A DNA stretch of 64,000 bases. Source: Microbacterium sorbitolivorans (GTDB lineage: Bacteria > Actinomycetota > Actinomycetes > Actinomycetales > Microbacteriaceae). Shown piece after piece: positions 41,386 through 49,196 of this stretch. The notes beneath the pieces were generated by a model. The model ran no database searches, was not told where the DNA came from, and was given only the letters and a program-made list of their open reading frames with translations. Positions within the stretch are counted from its first letter, which is position 1; the number at the start of each line of letters is the position of its first letter. The translations under genes and the position numbers were made by a program. The stretch lies in assembly GCF_003327285.1 (NCBI RefSeq), contig NZ_KZ848473.1, forward strand, positions 558,001 through 622,000, written 5' to 3'.

Positions 41386-42234
41386 GTGACTTCTACTCCG
41401 CCCCTCGGCCTTCTGCTCGACGTCGACGGACCCATCTCTTCCACGCGCACCCGCACGGTGCGCTTGCCCGGCCTCGCGGCCGACCTCGTCGCGATCGCGC
41501 GAGCCGGCTGCCCCGTCGTGTTCAACACGGGTCGTTCGGTCGACTTCCTCGCCGAGCAGGTGCTGCCGGCGCTCACGCGCGCGGGGCTCGTGCCGACGGA
41601 TCCGGTGTTCGGCGTCGGCGAGAAGGGCGGGACCTGGTTCTCGCTCGTCGAGCGCGACGGCGGCCCCGCCGTCGGCGAGGTCTCGGTCGACGAGTCGATC
41701 GCGCCGCCCGCTGCGCTCGTTGCGGCGGGAAAGAAGATCGCCGCCGAGCACGCCGACATCGTCTTCTTCGACAACACGAAGCGCACGATGCTCTCGCTCG
41801 AACAGCACGTGACGGTGCCGCGCGAGGAGTTCCTGCCGTGCCGCGACGAGATCGTCGCCTCCTTCGAAACCGCGATCGCCGAGACGGGCGCCGACGGGTT
41901 CACGATCTACCCGACCGTCATCTCGGTCGACGTCGAGCACGTTAACAGCGGCAAGGCGCTCGGCGCCCGCCGCGCGCTCGAGCTCATCGGCGAGCGCATG
42001 GAGGCCCCGCGCCGCTGGTTCACGGCCGGCGACTCGGGCCAGGACTACGACATGGCCACCTACCTCCACGAGCACGGCTTCGAGGTTTCGCACCTCGACG
42101 TGCGGCTCGCGGGCGAGGTGCCAGAGACGCCGTTCGAGGTGATCCGCGAGGTGCCCGTGCTCGAAGACGGATCCGCGGAAGACGACATCACCGCCCGACA
42201 CATTTCGCGCCTGCGGCTCGAGATCGGCGCCTGA
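41386..42234 (+). CDS. HAD-superfamily hydrolase
   Basis: A 282-residue phosphatase-like protein. HAD motif I is LLLDVDGPIS (nucleophile Asp and acid Asp), motif II is VFNTGRS, the lysine motif lies in VNSGKALGARRAL, and motif IV is FTAGDSGQDYDMA. The layout resembles trehalose- or sucrose-phosphate phosphatase-like (C2B cap) members. The substrate is unknown. It begins a run of small plus-strand genes to 43.6 kb, each with its own leaderless-type -10 element. It is divergent from hrpB. Confidence 0.85.
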   Translation: MTSTPPLGLLLDVDGPISSTRTRTVRLPGLAADLVAIARAGCPVVFNTGRSVDFLAEQVLPALTRAGLVPTDPVFGVGEKGGTWFSLVERDGGPAVGEVSVDESIAPPAALVAAGKKIAAEHADIVFFDNTKRTMLSLEQHVTVPREEFLPCRDEIVASFETAIAETGADGFTIYPTVISVDVEHVNSGKALGARRALELIGERMEAPRRWFTAGDSGQDYDMATYLHEHGFEVSHLDVRLAGEVPETPFEVIREVPVLEDGSAEDDITARHISRLRLEIGA

Positions 42235-42239
42235 TCCGG

Positions 42240-42245
42240 CAGACT
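42240..42245 (+). promoter_or_regulatory. Leaderless-type -10 element (CAGACT)
   Basis: CAGACT ends six bases before ATG 42252, in the 17-base gap after the HAD gene. Confidence 0.4.
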
Positions 42246-42251
42246 GGCGGC

Positions 42252-42650
42252 ATGAGCGCTCTCGATAACCTCGACCCGAAGTTCCGCCGACTGCTTGATC
42301 TGCCCTTGTACGGGCACCTCGGCACGATCCGTCCCGACGACACCGTGCAGGTGAACCCGATGTGGTTCGAGTTCGACGGCAAGCACGTGCGCTTCACGCA
42401 CACGGTCAAGCGCCAGAAGTACCGCAACCTGCAGCACAACCCGTCGATGTCGCTGTCGGTGACCGACCCCGACGAGCCCACCTCGTACCTCGAGGTGCGC
42501 GGCAAGCTCATCGACGTGATCCCGGATCCCGAGGGCGAGTTCTACATCCACCTCGGCGACCGCTATGGCAAGCCGCTCGGCGGGAAGCCCGCCGACGCCG
42601 CCGACCGCGTCATTCTCGTCATGAGCATCGAGCGCACCACGAAGCAGTAG
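42252..42650 (+). CDS. PPOX-class F420-dependent oxidoreductase
   Basis: A 132-residue split-barrel flavoprotein. The N-terminal pattern LLDLPLYGHLGTIRPDDTVQVNPMWFEFDGKHVRFTHTVKRQKYRNLQHNP matches the TIGR03618 group related to mycobacterial Rv1155, which binds F420. Lys and Arg residues after the first strands fit binding of the negatively charged F420 tail. The substrate is unknown. Its presence supports F420 synthesis in the host, whose genes are not in this window. Confidence 0.88.
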   Translation: MSALDNLDPKFRRLLDLPLYGHLGTIRPDDTVQVNPMWFEFDGKHVRFTHTVKRQKYRNLQHNPSMSLSVTDPDEPTSYLEVRGKLIDVIPDPEGEFYIHLGDRYGKPLGGKPADAADRVILVMSIERTTKQ

Positions 42651-42653
42651 CCA

Positions 42654-42659
42654 TATGCT
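42654..42659 (+). promoter_or_regulatory. Leaderless-type -10 element (TATGCT)
   Basis: TATGCT ends six bases before ATG 42666 in the 15-base gap after the F420 oxidoreductase gene. Confidence 0.45.
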
Positions 42660-42665
42660 GGCCGT

Positions 42666-43643
42666 ATGGCTGGCGAGTGGGTTCCCGATGTGCTCGGCGA
42701 CGAGTTCGAGCAGCTGACGCTGCCGCTCGGCACCGACGACGAGGGCGAGGTCGTCGCGACGCTCGTGCGCGCGCTGCCGCGCCGGCGTCGGATCCGCAGG
42801 CGCGCCCTCGAGGGCGTCGACGTGCTGTACATCCACGGCTGGTCCGACTATTTCTTCCAGAAGCGGCTCGCACGCACCTTCACGTCGCGCGGCGCGCGCT
42901 TCTATGCGCTCGACCTGCGGAAGTACGGCCGTAGCCTGCGCGAGGGGCAGACGCCCGGGTACATCGCCGACCTCGCGACCTACGACGAAGACATCGCGGC
43001 GGCGCTCTCGGCGATGGGCCCGGGGCGCCGCCTCGTCCTGATGGGGCACTCGACCGGCGGGCTCACCCTCAGCCTCTGGGCGCACCGCAACCCCGGCGTC
43101 GCGAGCGCCGTGATCCTCAACAGCCCGTGGCTGGAGTTTCAGCTCCCGCGCACGTCGCGCGATGCGATCATGCCGCTCGTCGAGATGCGCGCCAGGCGGA
43201 AGCCGATGACGCAGATTCCCCAGGTCGACTTCGGCTTCTACGCGCGGGCGCAGGCCGAGACGATCGACCCCCTGGATCCGGTCGAGCCGAACCTCAAGTG
43301 GCGACCCGAGCAGTCGATGCCGGTCCACGCGGGCTGGCTCGGCGCGATCCTGCGCGGGCACGACCTCGTCGAGGACGGCCTCGCGATCGAGACGCCCGTG
43401 CTCGTCATGCTGTCGGCGCGTTCGGCGATGCCGCTGCGGTGGAATAACGAGCTCACGCGCGCCGACTCGGTCCTCGCCGTCGACGACATCGCTCGCGCCT
43501 CGCTGAAGCTCGGCTCGCTCGTGACGATCGCGCGCATCGACGGCGCCCTGCACGACATATTCCTCTCGCACCACGACGCGAGGGAGCAGGCGTATCGGGT
43601 GCTGGGCGACTGGCTCGACGGCACGGTGCGCGCGCTGCGGTAA
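42666..43643 (+). CDS. Alpha/beta hydrolase (lysophospholipase-like)
   Basis: A 325-residue hydrolase. The oxyanion region is VLYIHGWSDYFFQKRLA, the nucleophile elbow is VLMGHSTGGLTLSLWA, and the C-terminal IDGALHDIFLSHHDAREQA supplies the catalytic His. The distribution of motifs resembles the serine aminopeptidase S33/monoglyceride lipase group. The N-terminal 50 residues are acidic, then very Arg-rich (RALPRRRRIRRRA). There is no signal peptide. The substrate is unknown. Confidence 0.85.
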   Translation: MAGEWVPDVLGDEFEQLTLPLGTDDEGEVVATLVRALPRRRRIRRRALEGVDVLYIHGWSDYFFQKRLARTFTSRGARFYALDLRKYGRSLREGQTPGYIADLATYDEDIAAALSAMGPGRRLVLMGHSTGGLTLSLWAHRNPGVASAVILNSPWLEFQLPRTSRDAIMPLVEMRARRKPMTQIPQVDFGFYARAQAETIDPLDPVEPNLKWRPEQSMPVHAGWLGAILRGHDLVEDGLAIETPVLVMLSARSAMPLRWNNELTRADSVLAVDDIARASLKLGSLVTIARIDGALHDIFLSHHDAREQAYRVLGDWLDGTVRALR

Positions 43644-43720
43644 GCGAAAGTAGCTTGTTTATGAATTGAACGACGGGTACCGCGACGTCATGTTGCCTCG
43701 CTGTCCGGCGGGAACGCGCG

Positions 43721-44332
43721 TTATCGGGCGCGTCGTAGAGCGCAAATCGCAGCGTGCGGCCGTGCACCCGGATCCTGTCGTGTTTCATGGTCGCTCACAA
43801 CGAATCCGGCCGCATCGAGCATCCTCGTAATGGACGCGACGCTCCAGAATCGAGCAGTCGTCACAGCGTGGTCGAATTCACCGTCAGTTCCCTCGAACAA
43901 TCCGAGCAAGACGGAGCCACCTGGGACGAGCACGCGCGCGAACTCGGCGAGCGCTGAGGCGACCTCGTCGGGTTCGAGATGAATCAGCGAGTACCAGGCA
44001 AGGACGCCGCCAAGCGTTCCGTCACCGTATGGCAGGTTGAGCAGGGACCCCTCGCGGAAGGTCACGTGCGGGTAGGCATTTCGGGAGTGCGCGACGAACT
44101 CAGGGGTGAGATCGAGCCCTTCTACTTGCACGCCTGCCGCGTCAAGGTAGGCGGTCCACTGACCGGGACCGCTTCCCGCGTCGACGATTCGGCCGCTTAC
44201 GTCCAACGACCAGCGGCGGATCCGTGCCGCATCGAGCGGGGAGAGCGCCTCAACCGAACCGAGCAGACGGACGTACTCATCGGCGCGCTCGTCGTACGCC
44301 GCACGCACGCGGTCGCTACTTGTCATGCACAT
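43721..44332 (-). CDS. Class I SAM-dependent methyltransferase
   Basis: A 203-residue methyltransferase. Motif I is IVDAGSGPGQWTAYL, the acidic post-I residue lies in VEGLDLTPEFV, and motif IV is VLAWYSLIHLEPDEV with post-motifs FARVLVPGGSVLLGLF. The N-terminal YDERADEYVRLLG is common in UbiE/Trm9-like small-molecule methyltransferases. ATG 44332 and ATG 44326 are both possible. The AT-richer 77-base gap at 43644-43720 before its stop contains no recognised element. The substrate is unknown. Confidence 0.85.
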   Translation of the reverse strand: MCMTSSDRVRAAYDERADEYVRLLGSVEALSPLDAARIRRWSLDVSGRIVDAGSGPGQWTAYLDAAGVQVEGLDLTPEFVAHSRNAYPHVTFREGSLLNLPYGDGTLGGVLAWYSLIHLEPDEVASALAEFARVLVPGGSVLLGLFEGTDGEFDHAVTTARFWSVASITRMLDAAGFVVSDHETRQDPGARPHAAICALRRAR

Positions 44333-44346
44333 CAGTCAACCACCGA

Positions 44347-44352
44347 TAGCGT
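44347..44352 (+). promoter_or_regulatory. Leaderless-type -10 element (TAGCGT)
   Basis: TAGCGT ends six bases before ATG 44359 of the NUDIX-GNAT operon in the 26-base divergent gap with the methyltransferase gene. Confidence 0.5.
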
Positions 44353-44358
44353 GTACGC

Positions 44359-44886
44359 ATGGCAGACGAGATCTGGGACCTGTTGGACATGGACGCGAAC
44401 CCGACGGGGGAGACCCACGTGCGGGATACGCCCATGCCGAGCGGGCGGATGCACCTCGTCGTCGCGGCCGCGGTCGTGCGCCCCGACGGGTACATCCTCG
44501 TCGCCCAGCGCGCGGCCGAGAAGACGTTTCCGCTGATGTGGGAGATCTCCGCCGGCAGCGCGCTCGCGGGCGAGACGAGCCGCGAGGCCGCGTCGCGAGA
44601 GCTCTTCGAGGAGGTCGGCGTGCGGTGCGCACCCGAGAATCTTGCCCCGATCGGCCGCGTCGTCGAGCCGACCGCGTTCTTCGACCTCTACGCGACCGTC
44701 GTCGGCCCCGATGCCGCGATCGTCCTGGATCCGGAGGAGGTCGCGGCCTCCCGCTGGGTGACGCTCGACGAGTTCGACCGCATGGTCGCCGCCGGCGAGC
44801 TCGCGGATCCGTGGACCGGCCGGCTCGAGGAGTTCCGCCCCGGGCTCGGCGCGTTCTTCGCCGCGAACCAGGGGGAGTACGCGTGA
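44359..44886 (+). CDS. NUDIX hydrolase (Idi/YfcD-like)
   Basis: A 175-residue hydrolase with a complete NUDIX box GSALAGETSREAASRELFEEVGV. The N-terminus (EIWDLLDMDANPTGETHVRD) followed by VVAAAVVRPDGYILVAQR matches YfcD/isopentenyl-diphosphate isomerase-like NUDIX proteins, which hydrolyse nucleoside diphosphate-linked compounds. The exact substrate is unknown. Its stop overlaps the GTG start of the GNAT gene by four bases, so the pair is translationally coupled. Confidence 0.88.
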   Translation: MADEIWDLLDMDANPTGETHVRDTPMPSGRMHLVVAAAVVRPDGYILVAQRAAEKTFPLMWEISAGSALAGETSREAASRELFEEVGVRCAPENLAPIGRVVEPTAFFDLYATVVGPDAAIVLDPEEVAASRWVTLDEFDRMVAAGELADPWTGRLEEFRPGLGAFFAANQGEYA

Positions 44887-45383
44887 GCTTCACGATCCGC
44901 CGCATCGTCGGCAACGACTGGCAGGAGTTCCGCGAGATCCGCCTGCGCATGCTCGCCGACACCCCGATCGCCTACGGCGAGACGCTCGCGCACGCGAAGA
45001 CGCTGGGCGACGCGCAGTGGATCCAGCGCGCGACCAACAACGAACAGGATCCGAATACCGGCCTCGTCGCGATCGACGACAACGATGGCACCTGGCTGGG
45101 CGTGATGCGCGGCTACATGAGCGCGAATTCTGGTCCCATGCTCGTGGGCGTCTTCGTGGATCCCGCCGCCCGCGGCCGGCACGAGGGCGTCGCGGACGCG
45201 CTGCTCGACGGCATCATCGAGTGGGCGCGGGCGCTCGGCACGACGCTCACGCTCGACGTGCACGCCGACAATGCCCGCGCGATCGCGTTCTACGCGCGCC
45301 GCGGATTCGTCGACACCGGCATCACGATGCCCTACGAGCTCGAGCCGGGCGGCATCGAACACGAGATGCGGCTCGCGCTCTAG
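44883..45383 (+). CDS. GNAT family N-acetyltransferase
   Basis: A 166-residue acetyltransferase. The acetyl-CoA loop region is GVFVDPAARGRHEGVADALLDGIIEWA, followed by LDVHADNARAIAFYARRGFVDTG, which fits the RimI-like small GNAT group. The GTG at 44883 overlaps the NUDIX stop (GTGA). The loop RGRHEGVA deviates slightly from the consensus R/Q-x-x-G-x-G/A but keeps the Arg and Gly. A 7-bp hairpin ATCCGGC/GCCGGAT at 45388-45410 follows. The acceptor is unknown. Confidence 0.85.
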   Translation: MSFTIRRIVGNDWQEFREIRLRMLADTPIAYGETLAHAKTLGDAQWIQRATNNEQDPNTGLVAIDDNDGTWLGVMRGYMSANSGPMLVGVFVDPAARGRHEGVADALLDGIIEWARALGTTLTLDVHADNARAIAFYARRGFVDTGITMPYELEPGGIEHEMRLAL

Positions 45384-45409
45384 GCGGATCCGGCACGGCC
45401 CGCGCCGGA

Positions 45410-45415
45410 TAGGCT
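45410..45415 (+). promoter_or_regulatory. Leaderless-type -10 element (TAGGCT)
   Basis: TAGGCT ends six bases before ATG 45422 of the HAD gene. Its first base is the last base of a hairpin ending the upstream operon. Confidence 0.5.
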
Positions 45416-45421
45416 CGAGGC

Positions 45422-46201
45422 ATGCTCGTCGCGACCGACCTCGACGGCACCCTGGTGCCGATCGACAGCTTCACCATCCCCGACTACACGGCGAACGTGC
45501 TCCGCGACGTCGATGCCGCCGGGATCCCGGTCGTGTTCATTACGGGCCGCCCACTGCGGTGGGTCGAGCCGTTGCGCGAGCACGTCGGCGAGCACGGCAT
45601 CGCGATCGTGTCGAACGGCGCCCTCACCTACGACCTGCACGAGAACCGCATCGAGCGGATCCGCGGCATCAAGCCCGAGATCGGGCTCGCGATCGCGCGC
45701 GACATCGTCGCGGCGCTGCCCTCGGTGCAACTGGCGATCGAGTTCCCCGACGGGATCCGCCTCACACCGTCCTTCGAACAGGACTTCCCGATGGCGGGCG
45801 CCCCGTGCGGCGAGCTCGACGCGCTGTGGAGCGAGCCGGCGATCAAGCTGCTCGCGAAGGATCCGGCCGTCGACCACGACGTGCTGCGCGACAGCGTGCT
45901 CGCGGCGGTGGGCGACCGGGCGACCGCGACCTGGTCGATGCCGGGACTCATCGAGATCAGCGCCCGCGGCATCACCAAGGCCAACGCCCTCGCGGCGCTC
46001 TGCAAGCAGCGCGGCATCGACGCGGCCGACGTCGTCGCCTTCGGCGACATGCCCAACGACATCCCGATGCTCACCTGGGCGGGCACCGCCTACGCGATGG
46101 CCAACGCCCACGACAGCGTCCTCGCCGTCGCCGACCACATCGCCCCCTCCTGTCAGGAAGAGGGCGTCGCCCACACCCTCGCCGCGCTCGCGCTGGGCTA
46201 G
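45422..46201 (+). CDS. Cof-type HAD phosphatase
   Basis: A 259-residue HAD-IIB phosphatase. Motif I is LVATDLDGTLVP at the N-terminus, motif II is VFITGRP, the lysine region is ISARGITKANAL, and motif IV is VVAFGDMPNDIPMLTWAG, followed by AMANAHDSVLAVADHIAPS. This is the Cof/YbjI pattern that acts on sugar phosphates, PLP or FMN. The leaderless-type -10 lies six bases upstream. The convergent methyltransferase-fusion gene stops six bases after its end, with no clear terminator between. Confidence 0.9.
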   Translation: MLVATDLDGTLVPIDSFTIPDYTANVLRDVDAAGIPVVFITGRPLRWVEPLREHVGEHGIAIVSNGALTYDLHENRIERIRGIKPEIGLAIARDIVAALPSVQLAIEFPDGIRLTPSFEQDFPMAGAPCGELDALWSEPAIKLLAKDPAVDHDVLRDSVLAAVGDRATATWSMPGLIEISARGITKANALAALCKQRGIDAADVVAFGDMPNDIPMLTWAGTAYAMANAHDSVLAVADHIAPSCQEEGVAHTLAALALG

Positions 46202-46207
46202 GGGCGG

Positions 46208-47698
46208 CTACGAGGCCTCGATCTCGCGGCCAACAACAGAGGTCGTCCGTACGGAGTCGGCACCCACGCCCTCGGGCGCCGGCCAGATATCGATCCGATA
46301 TGACTCGGGAGCCACGATCTCGAGATCGTCACCAGGAACGTCGCGATCGCGCCCCAGGATCCGGATGCGATAGCGGCCCACGGCACCGACCAGGTTAGTC
46401 GTCGTTTCGCCATCACCGAAACATGGCTGCGCGACGAGCTCACCGGAAGGCACATCGATCGTGGTGATGACCATGTCTTGCCAGTCGTCGAGGTTAATCT
46501 CGCCCGGCGCGGGCTCCGTTGTCGAATGGATAGTGACCCGAACGCGCCCTGTGTGAACGGCTGTGAGCAGCATGAAACCGCCTGGCTTGTCCAGATAAGC
46601 CTCGAAAAGGCTTCCGACGCGGTGACGAACCGCATCTTCGTCGGCCGACATGTACTCATCGTCGGTGACGCCGAAACAGGCGAAGTGGTAAGAAACGCCC
46701 ATCTCGATGGCGCATGAACCGGACGCGTCAAGGGATCGAATAGCTGGGTAAAGATCCGCCTGCTCACTCATCGTCGGCTCCTCGGCGTGCAGGGCCTCGT
46801 CGTAAAGAGGGGTCTCGTCCTCCTGCTCGAATGCGATCCACTCGCCCGACGAGAGGCGGTCGTTCTTGCGAGCAATGATCGTGAAGGTGCACGGTACGTT
46901 ATCGCGCTCGGATTCGGGCCATGCCCACCCGCCTTCCGTCGGTTCCATGCGGGGCGAGAACTGCCAGGGCAGCGTCTTGCCCTCGTCAAGCAGCTGAAGC
47001 GTTAGGCCGGCCCCGATCAGCGCGTTCACGATCTCGGATATCGAGTGCGGCCACTCGTAGGTTCGCGGATGTGCCACGACTCCGTCGCCCGAATAGGTTC
47101 CCGAGTCGTTCCAGGTCTGGGCGTCTCCGTTGGGAAAATAGCGGTAGCGGATTCGCAGATCCGAGGCTGTCTCGTCGAGCGAGTAGAGCGCCGGGTGCCC
47201 GTCGCGGATGAAGAACGTGCCACCTGGCCGTAGGAGCTGCTCGACTTGCGCGGCCCACGCGTCGAGGTCCTGCAACCAGCAGATGGCGCCTATGGAGGTG
47301 TAGACGAGGTCGAAATCGTCACCGATCGCCGCTGCCGCGTCCATCACGTCCGACTGAACCCAGCGGATCCGCTCGCCGTGCTCGGTCGCTAAGCGCTCAG
47401 CGGCCTCGAGAGCGGCGGGGGAGAAGTCGAGCCCCGTGACTCGGGCGCCCGCCCGCGCGAGCGAGAGGGTGTCCGTGCCGATGTGGCACTGGAGGTGGCA
47501 CACGTCGAGCCCGTGCACGCCGTCGCGCACGATACTGAGCGACTCGAGATCGTCACGGACAACATCGGAGATGTACTCAGGGTCGTCGTACGCCGCGAGG
47601 CCGTAGCCGGACACGTGGATGTCGACGCGGTCGTTCCAGTTTTTGAGGTTCGCTTCGCGTGCCTCGTCCCAGCTGATGTCCACGTCGTTCTCTGCCAT
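46208..47698 (-). CDS. SAM-dependent methyltransferase fused to a C-terminal domain of unknown function
   Basis: A 496-residue frame. Residues 1-278 form a complete class I methyltransferase (VHGLDVCHLQCHIGTDTLSLA, VTGLDFSPAALEAA, VEQLLRPGGTFFIRDGHPALY, ending CTFTIIARKN). An acidic linker follows and then a separate ~186-residue domain starting at Met310 (MSEQADLYPAI) and ending ESYRIDIWPAPEGV, a pattern seen in small stand-alone actinobacterial proteins. GAGGAG lies six bases before the Met310 codon (46769-46771), so the C-terminal part could also be translated alone. Functions of both parts are undefined. Confidence 0.8.
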   Translation of the reverse strand: MAENDVDISWDEAREANLKNWNDRVDIHVSGYGLAAYDDPEYISDVVRDDLESLSIVRDGVHGLDVCHLQCHIGTDTLSLARAGARVTGLDFSPAALEAAERLATEHGERIRWVQSDVMDAAAAIGDDFDLVYTSIGAICWLQDLDAWAAQVEQLLRPGGTFFIRDGHPALYSLDETASDLRIRYRYFPNGDAQTWNDSGTYSGDGVVAHPRTYEWPHSISEIVNALIGAGLTLQLLDEGKTLPWQFSPRMEPTEGGWAWPESERDNVPCTFTIIARKNDRLSSGEWIAFEQEDETPLYDEALHAEEPTMSEQADLYPAIRSLDASGSCAIEMGVSYHFACFGVTDDEYMSADEDAVRHRVGSLFEAYLDKPGGFMLLTAVHTGRVRVTIHSTTEPAPGEINLDDWQDMVITTIDVPSGELVAQPCFGDGETTTNLVGAVGRYRIRILGRDRDVPGDDLEIVAPESYRIDIWPAPEGVGADSVRTTSVVGREIEAS

Positions 47699-47710
47699 GC
47701 CAGTAGCCTC

Positions 47711-48511
47711 TCACGCGTAGGCGGCGGCCAGCTCGGCTCGGTTTCGGGATCCGGTGCGGCGCAGGAGCTTCGAGACGTGGAACTTCACGGTGTGCTCGCT
47801 GATGCCGAGGTCTCGTGCGATCTCGGCGTTGCGGGCGCCGCCGGCGACCCGCACGAGCACCTCGCGCTCGCGCGGGGTGAGGTCTTCGTCGAGCGCCGCG
47901 GTGGGTTCCGGCGGATCGAGGGGGATCTGGATCGAGAGCTCGGTGCCCCAGCCCGGTGTCGAGGCGACGCGCATCGTGCCGTCGAGGTGCGAAACGTGCT
48001 CGGCGATGGGGCGGAGGGAGTCGTCGTGCGCGTCGATGTCGCCGCGGCCGTCGTCACGGATCCCCATGAGCAGGTGCAGCCCGTCGCAGCCCCACTCGAT
48101 GCGCACGCGCCTGGCATCGCCCGCGTCGACGAAAGCAAGGACGGCGTTGCGCACGATCGCGCGGGCGGCGTGGGCGACATCACCCGGCAGCGCCCGCCCG
48201 TTCGCGGGCGGCTCGACGAACTGCACGTCGAGCTCGCCATATCGGAGCAGGGGAGCGAGGTCGCGGCGCAGCCGCTCGAACGCGCCGGTAACGGGCTCGA
48301 GCAACACCGAGAGGTGGTCGTTCGAGCGCGCGCGCAGGTCGACGAGCGCGTTCGCGGCAATATCGACGGCGGCCTGGCGCGCCGCCCGGTCATCGAGGCG
48401 CGAGGAGCGAAGCGCGGCCAGGAGCGCCTCGAGCGTGACGGCGTGGCGGTCGGCCTGCTCTGCGAGCGCGCGCTCGTCGCTCGCCTCGCGGGCCCGCTCG
48501 TGAAGACTCAT
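47711..48511 (-). CDS. LuxR-type regulator with an ATPase-like (HATPase_c) domain in place of a receiver
   Basis: 266 residues. The N-terminal half resembles the dimerisation and ATP-binding region of sensor kinases (ARAIVRNAVLAFVDAG for the N box, MGIRDDGRGDID for the G1 box, STPGWGTELSIQIPL for the G2 box), but no clear phospho-acceptor histidine motif or membrane helix is seen. The C-terminal 65 residues are a LuxR helix-turn-helix (LTPREREVLVRVAGGARNAEIARDLGISEHTVKFHVSKLLRRTG). A kinase ATP pocket joined to an output domain suggests a one-component ATP- or partner-sensing regulator. It is divergent from hxlB, across three CTAGTC repeats. Confidence 0.75.
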   Translation of the reverse strand: MSLHERAREASDERALAEQADRHAVTLEALLAALRSSRLDDRAARQAAVDIAANALVDLRARSNDHLSVLLEPVTGAFERLRRDLAPLLRYGELDVQFVEPPANGRALPGDVAHAARAIVRNAVLAFVDAGDARRVRIEWGCDGLHLLMGIRDDGRGDIDAHDDSLRPIAEHVSHLDGTMRVASTPGWGTELSIQIPLDPPEPTAALDEDLTPREREVLVRVAGGARNAEIARDLGISEHTVKFHVSKLLRRTGSRNRAELAAAYA

Positions 48512-48517
48512 GACTCG

Positions 48518-48523
48518 AGGCTA
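48518..48523 (-). promoter_or_regulatory. Leaderless-type -10 element (TAGCCT) of the ATPase-LuxR gene
   Basis: On the minus strand TAGCCT ends six bases before the ATG at 48511. It overlaps the first CTAGTC repeat by three bases, so binding there could autorepress. Confidence 0.5.
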
Positions 48524-48546
48524 GTCCACTAGTCGTCCGGCTAGTC
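48521..48546. promoter_or_regulatory. Three CTAGTC repeats in the hxlB-regulator intergenic region
   Basis: CTAGTC occurs at 48521-48526, 48529-48534 and 48541-48546 within the 90-base divergent gap; the middle copy lies in the palindrome ACTAGT. The arrangement is suited to a LuxR-type dimer and overlaps the regulator's own -10 element. Confidence 0.5.
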
Positions 48547-48601
48547 ACACTGATCGTGTGAGGGAGTGCGTGGGCGTGCGCCTCCGCGCGACGATGAAGT
48601 C

Positions 48602-49171
48602 GTGACCACTGACGACGCATTCGCCGCTTCGCTGCGGCTCGTTTCGGGAGAAGTCGCCGCCGTCGCCGACGCGGTGGCGAACGGACCCTCCGCCGACGGG
48701 ATCCTCGTCGACATCGAAAACGCCAACCGGGTGTTCCTACTCGGCGCGGGCCGGTCCGGCCTCGCGCTTCGCATGACAGCCATGCGGCTCATGCACCTCG
48801 GCCTGACGGCGTACGTCGTCGGCGAGACGACGACTCCCGCGATCTCGGAGGGCGATCTGCTGATCGCCGCCAGCGGATCCGGAACCACCGCCGGCATCGT
48901 GCGCTCGGCCGAGACGGCCGCGAAGGTCGGTGCGCGAATCGTCGCGCTGTCGACCACCGACTCGTCTCCGCTCGCCGACGTCGCCGACCACCTGCTCGTG
49001 ATTCCGGCCGCGGCGAAGCTCGACCGCTCGGGCGAGGCCTCCGCGCAGTACGCCGGGTCGCTCTTCGAACAGGCCGTCGTCCTTGTCGGCGACGCCCTCT
49101 TCCACGCGCTGTGGCAGCGATCGGGCGCGAGCGCCGATGAGCTGTGGCCGCGCCACTCCAACCTCGAATAA
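48602..49171 (+). CDS. hxlB: 6-phospho-3-hexuloisomerase
   Basis: A 189-residue SIS-domain isomerase that converts D-arabino-3-hexulose 6-phosphate to fructose 6-phosphate. Signature features are VFLLGAGRSGLALRMTAMRLMHLG, VGETTTPAISEGDLLIAASGSGTT and SAQYAGSLFEQAVVLVGDALFH. GTG 48602 gives the usual N-terminus; an upstream in-frame start at 48566 is possible. It is followed 25 bases later by hxlA, giving the order PHI-HPS. The pair runs the ribulose monophosphate pathway for formaldehyde fixation or, in reverse, supplies pentose phosphates. Confidence 0.93.
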   Translation: MTTDDAFAASLRLVSGEVAAVADAVANGPSADGILVDIENANRVFLLGAGRSGLALRMTAMRLMHLGLTAYVVGETTTPAISEGDLLIAASGSGTTAGIVRSAETAAKVGARIVALSTTDSSPLADVADHLLVIPAAAKLDRSGEASAQYAGSLFEQAVVLVGDALFHALWQRSGASADELWPRHSNLE

Positions 49172-49196
49172 CCCACGAACGAAAGACGGGACCATC

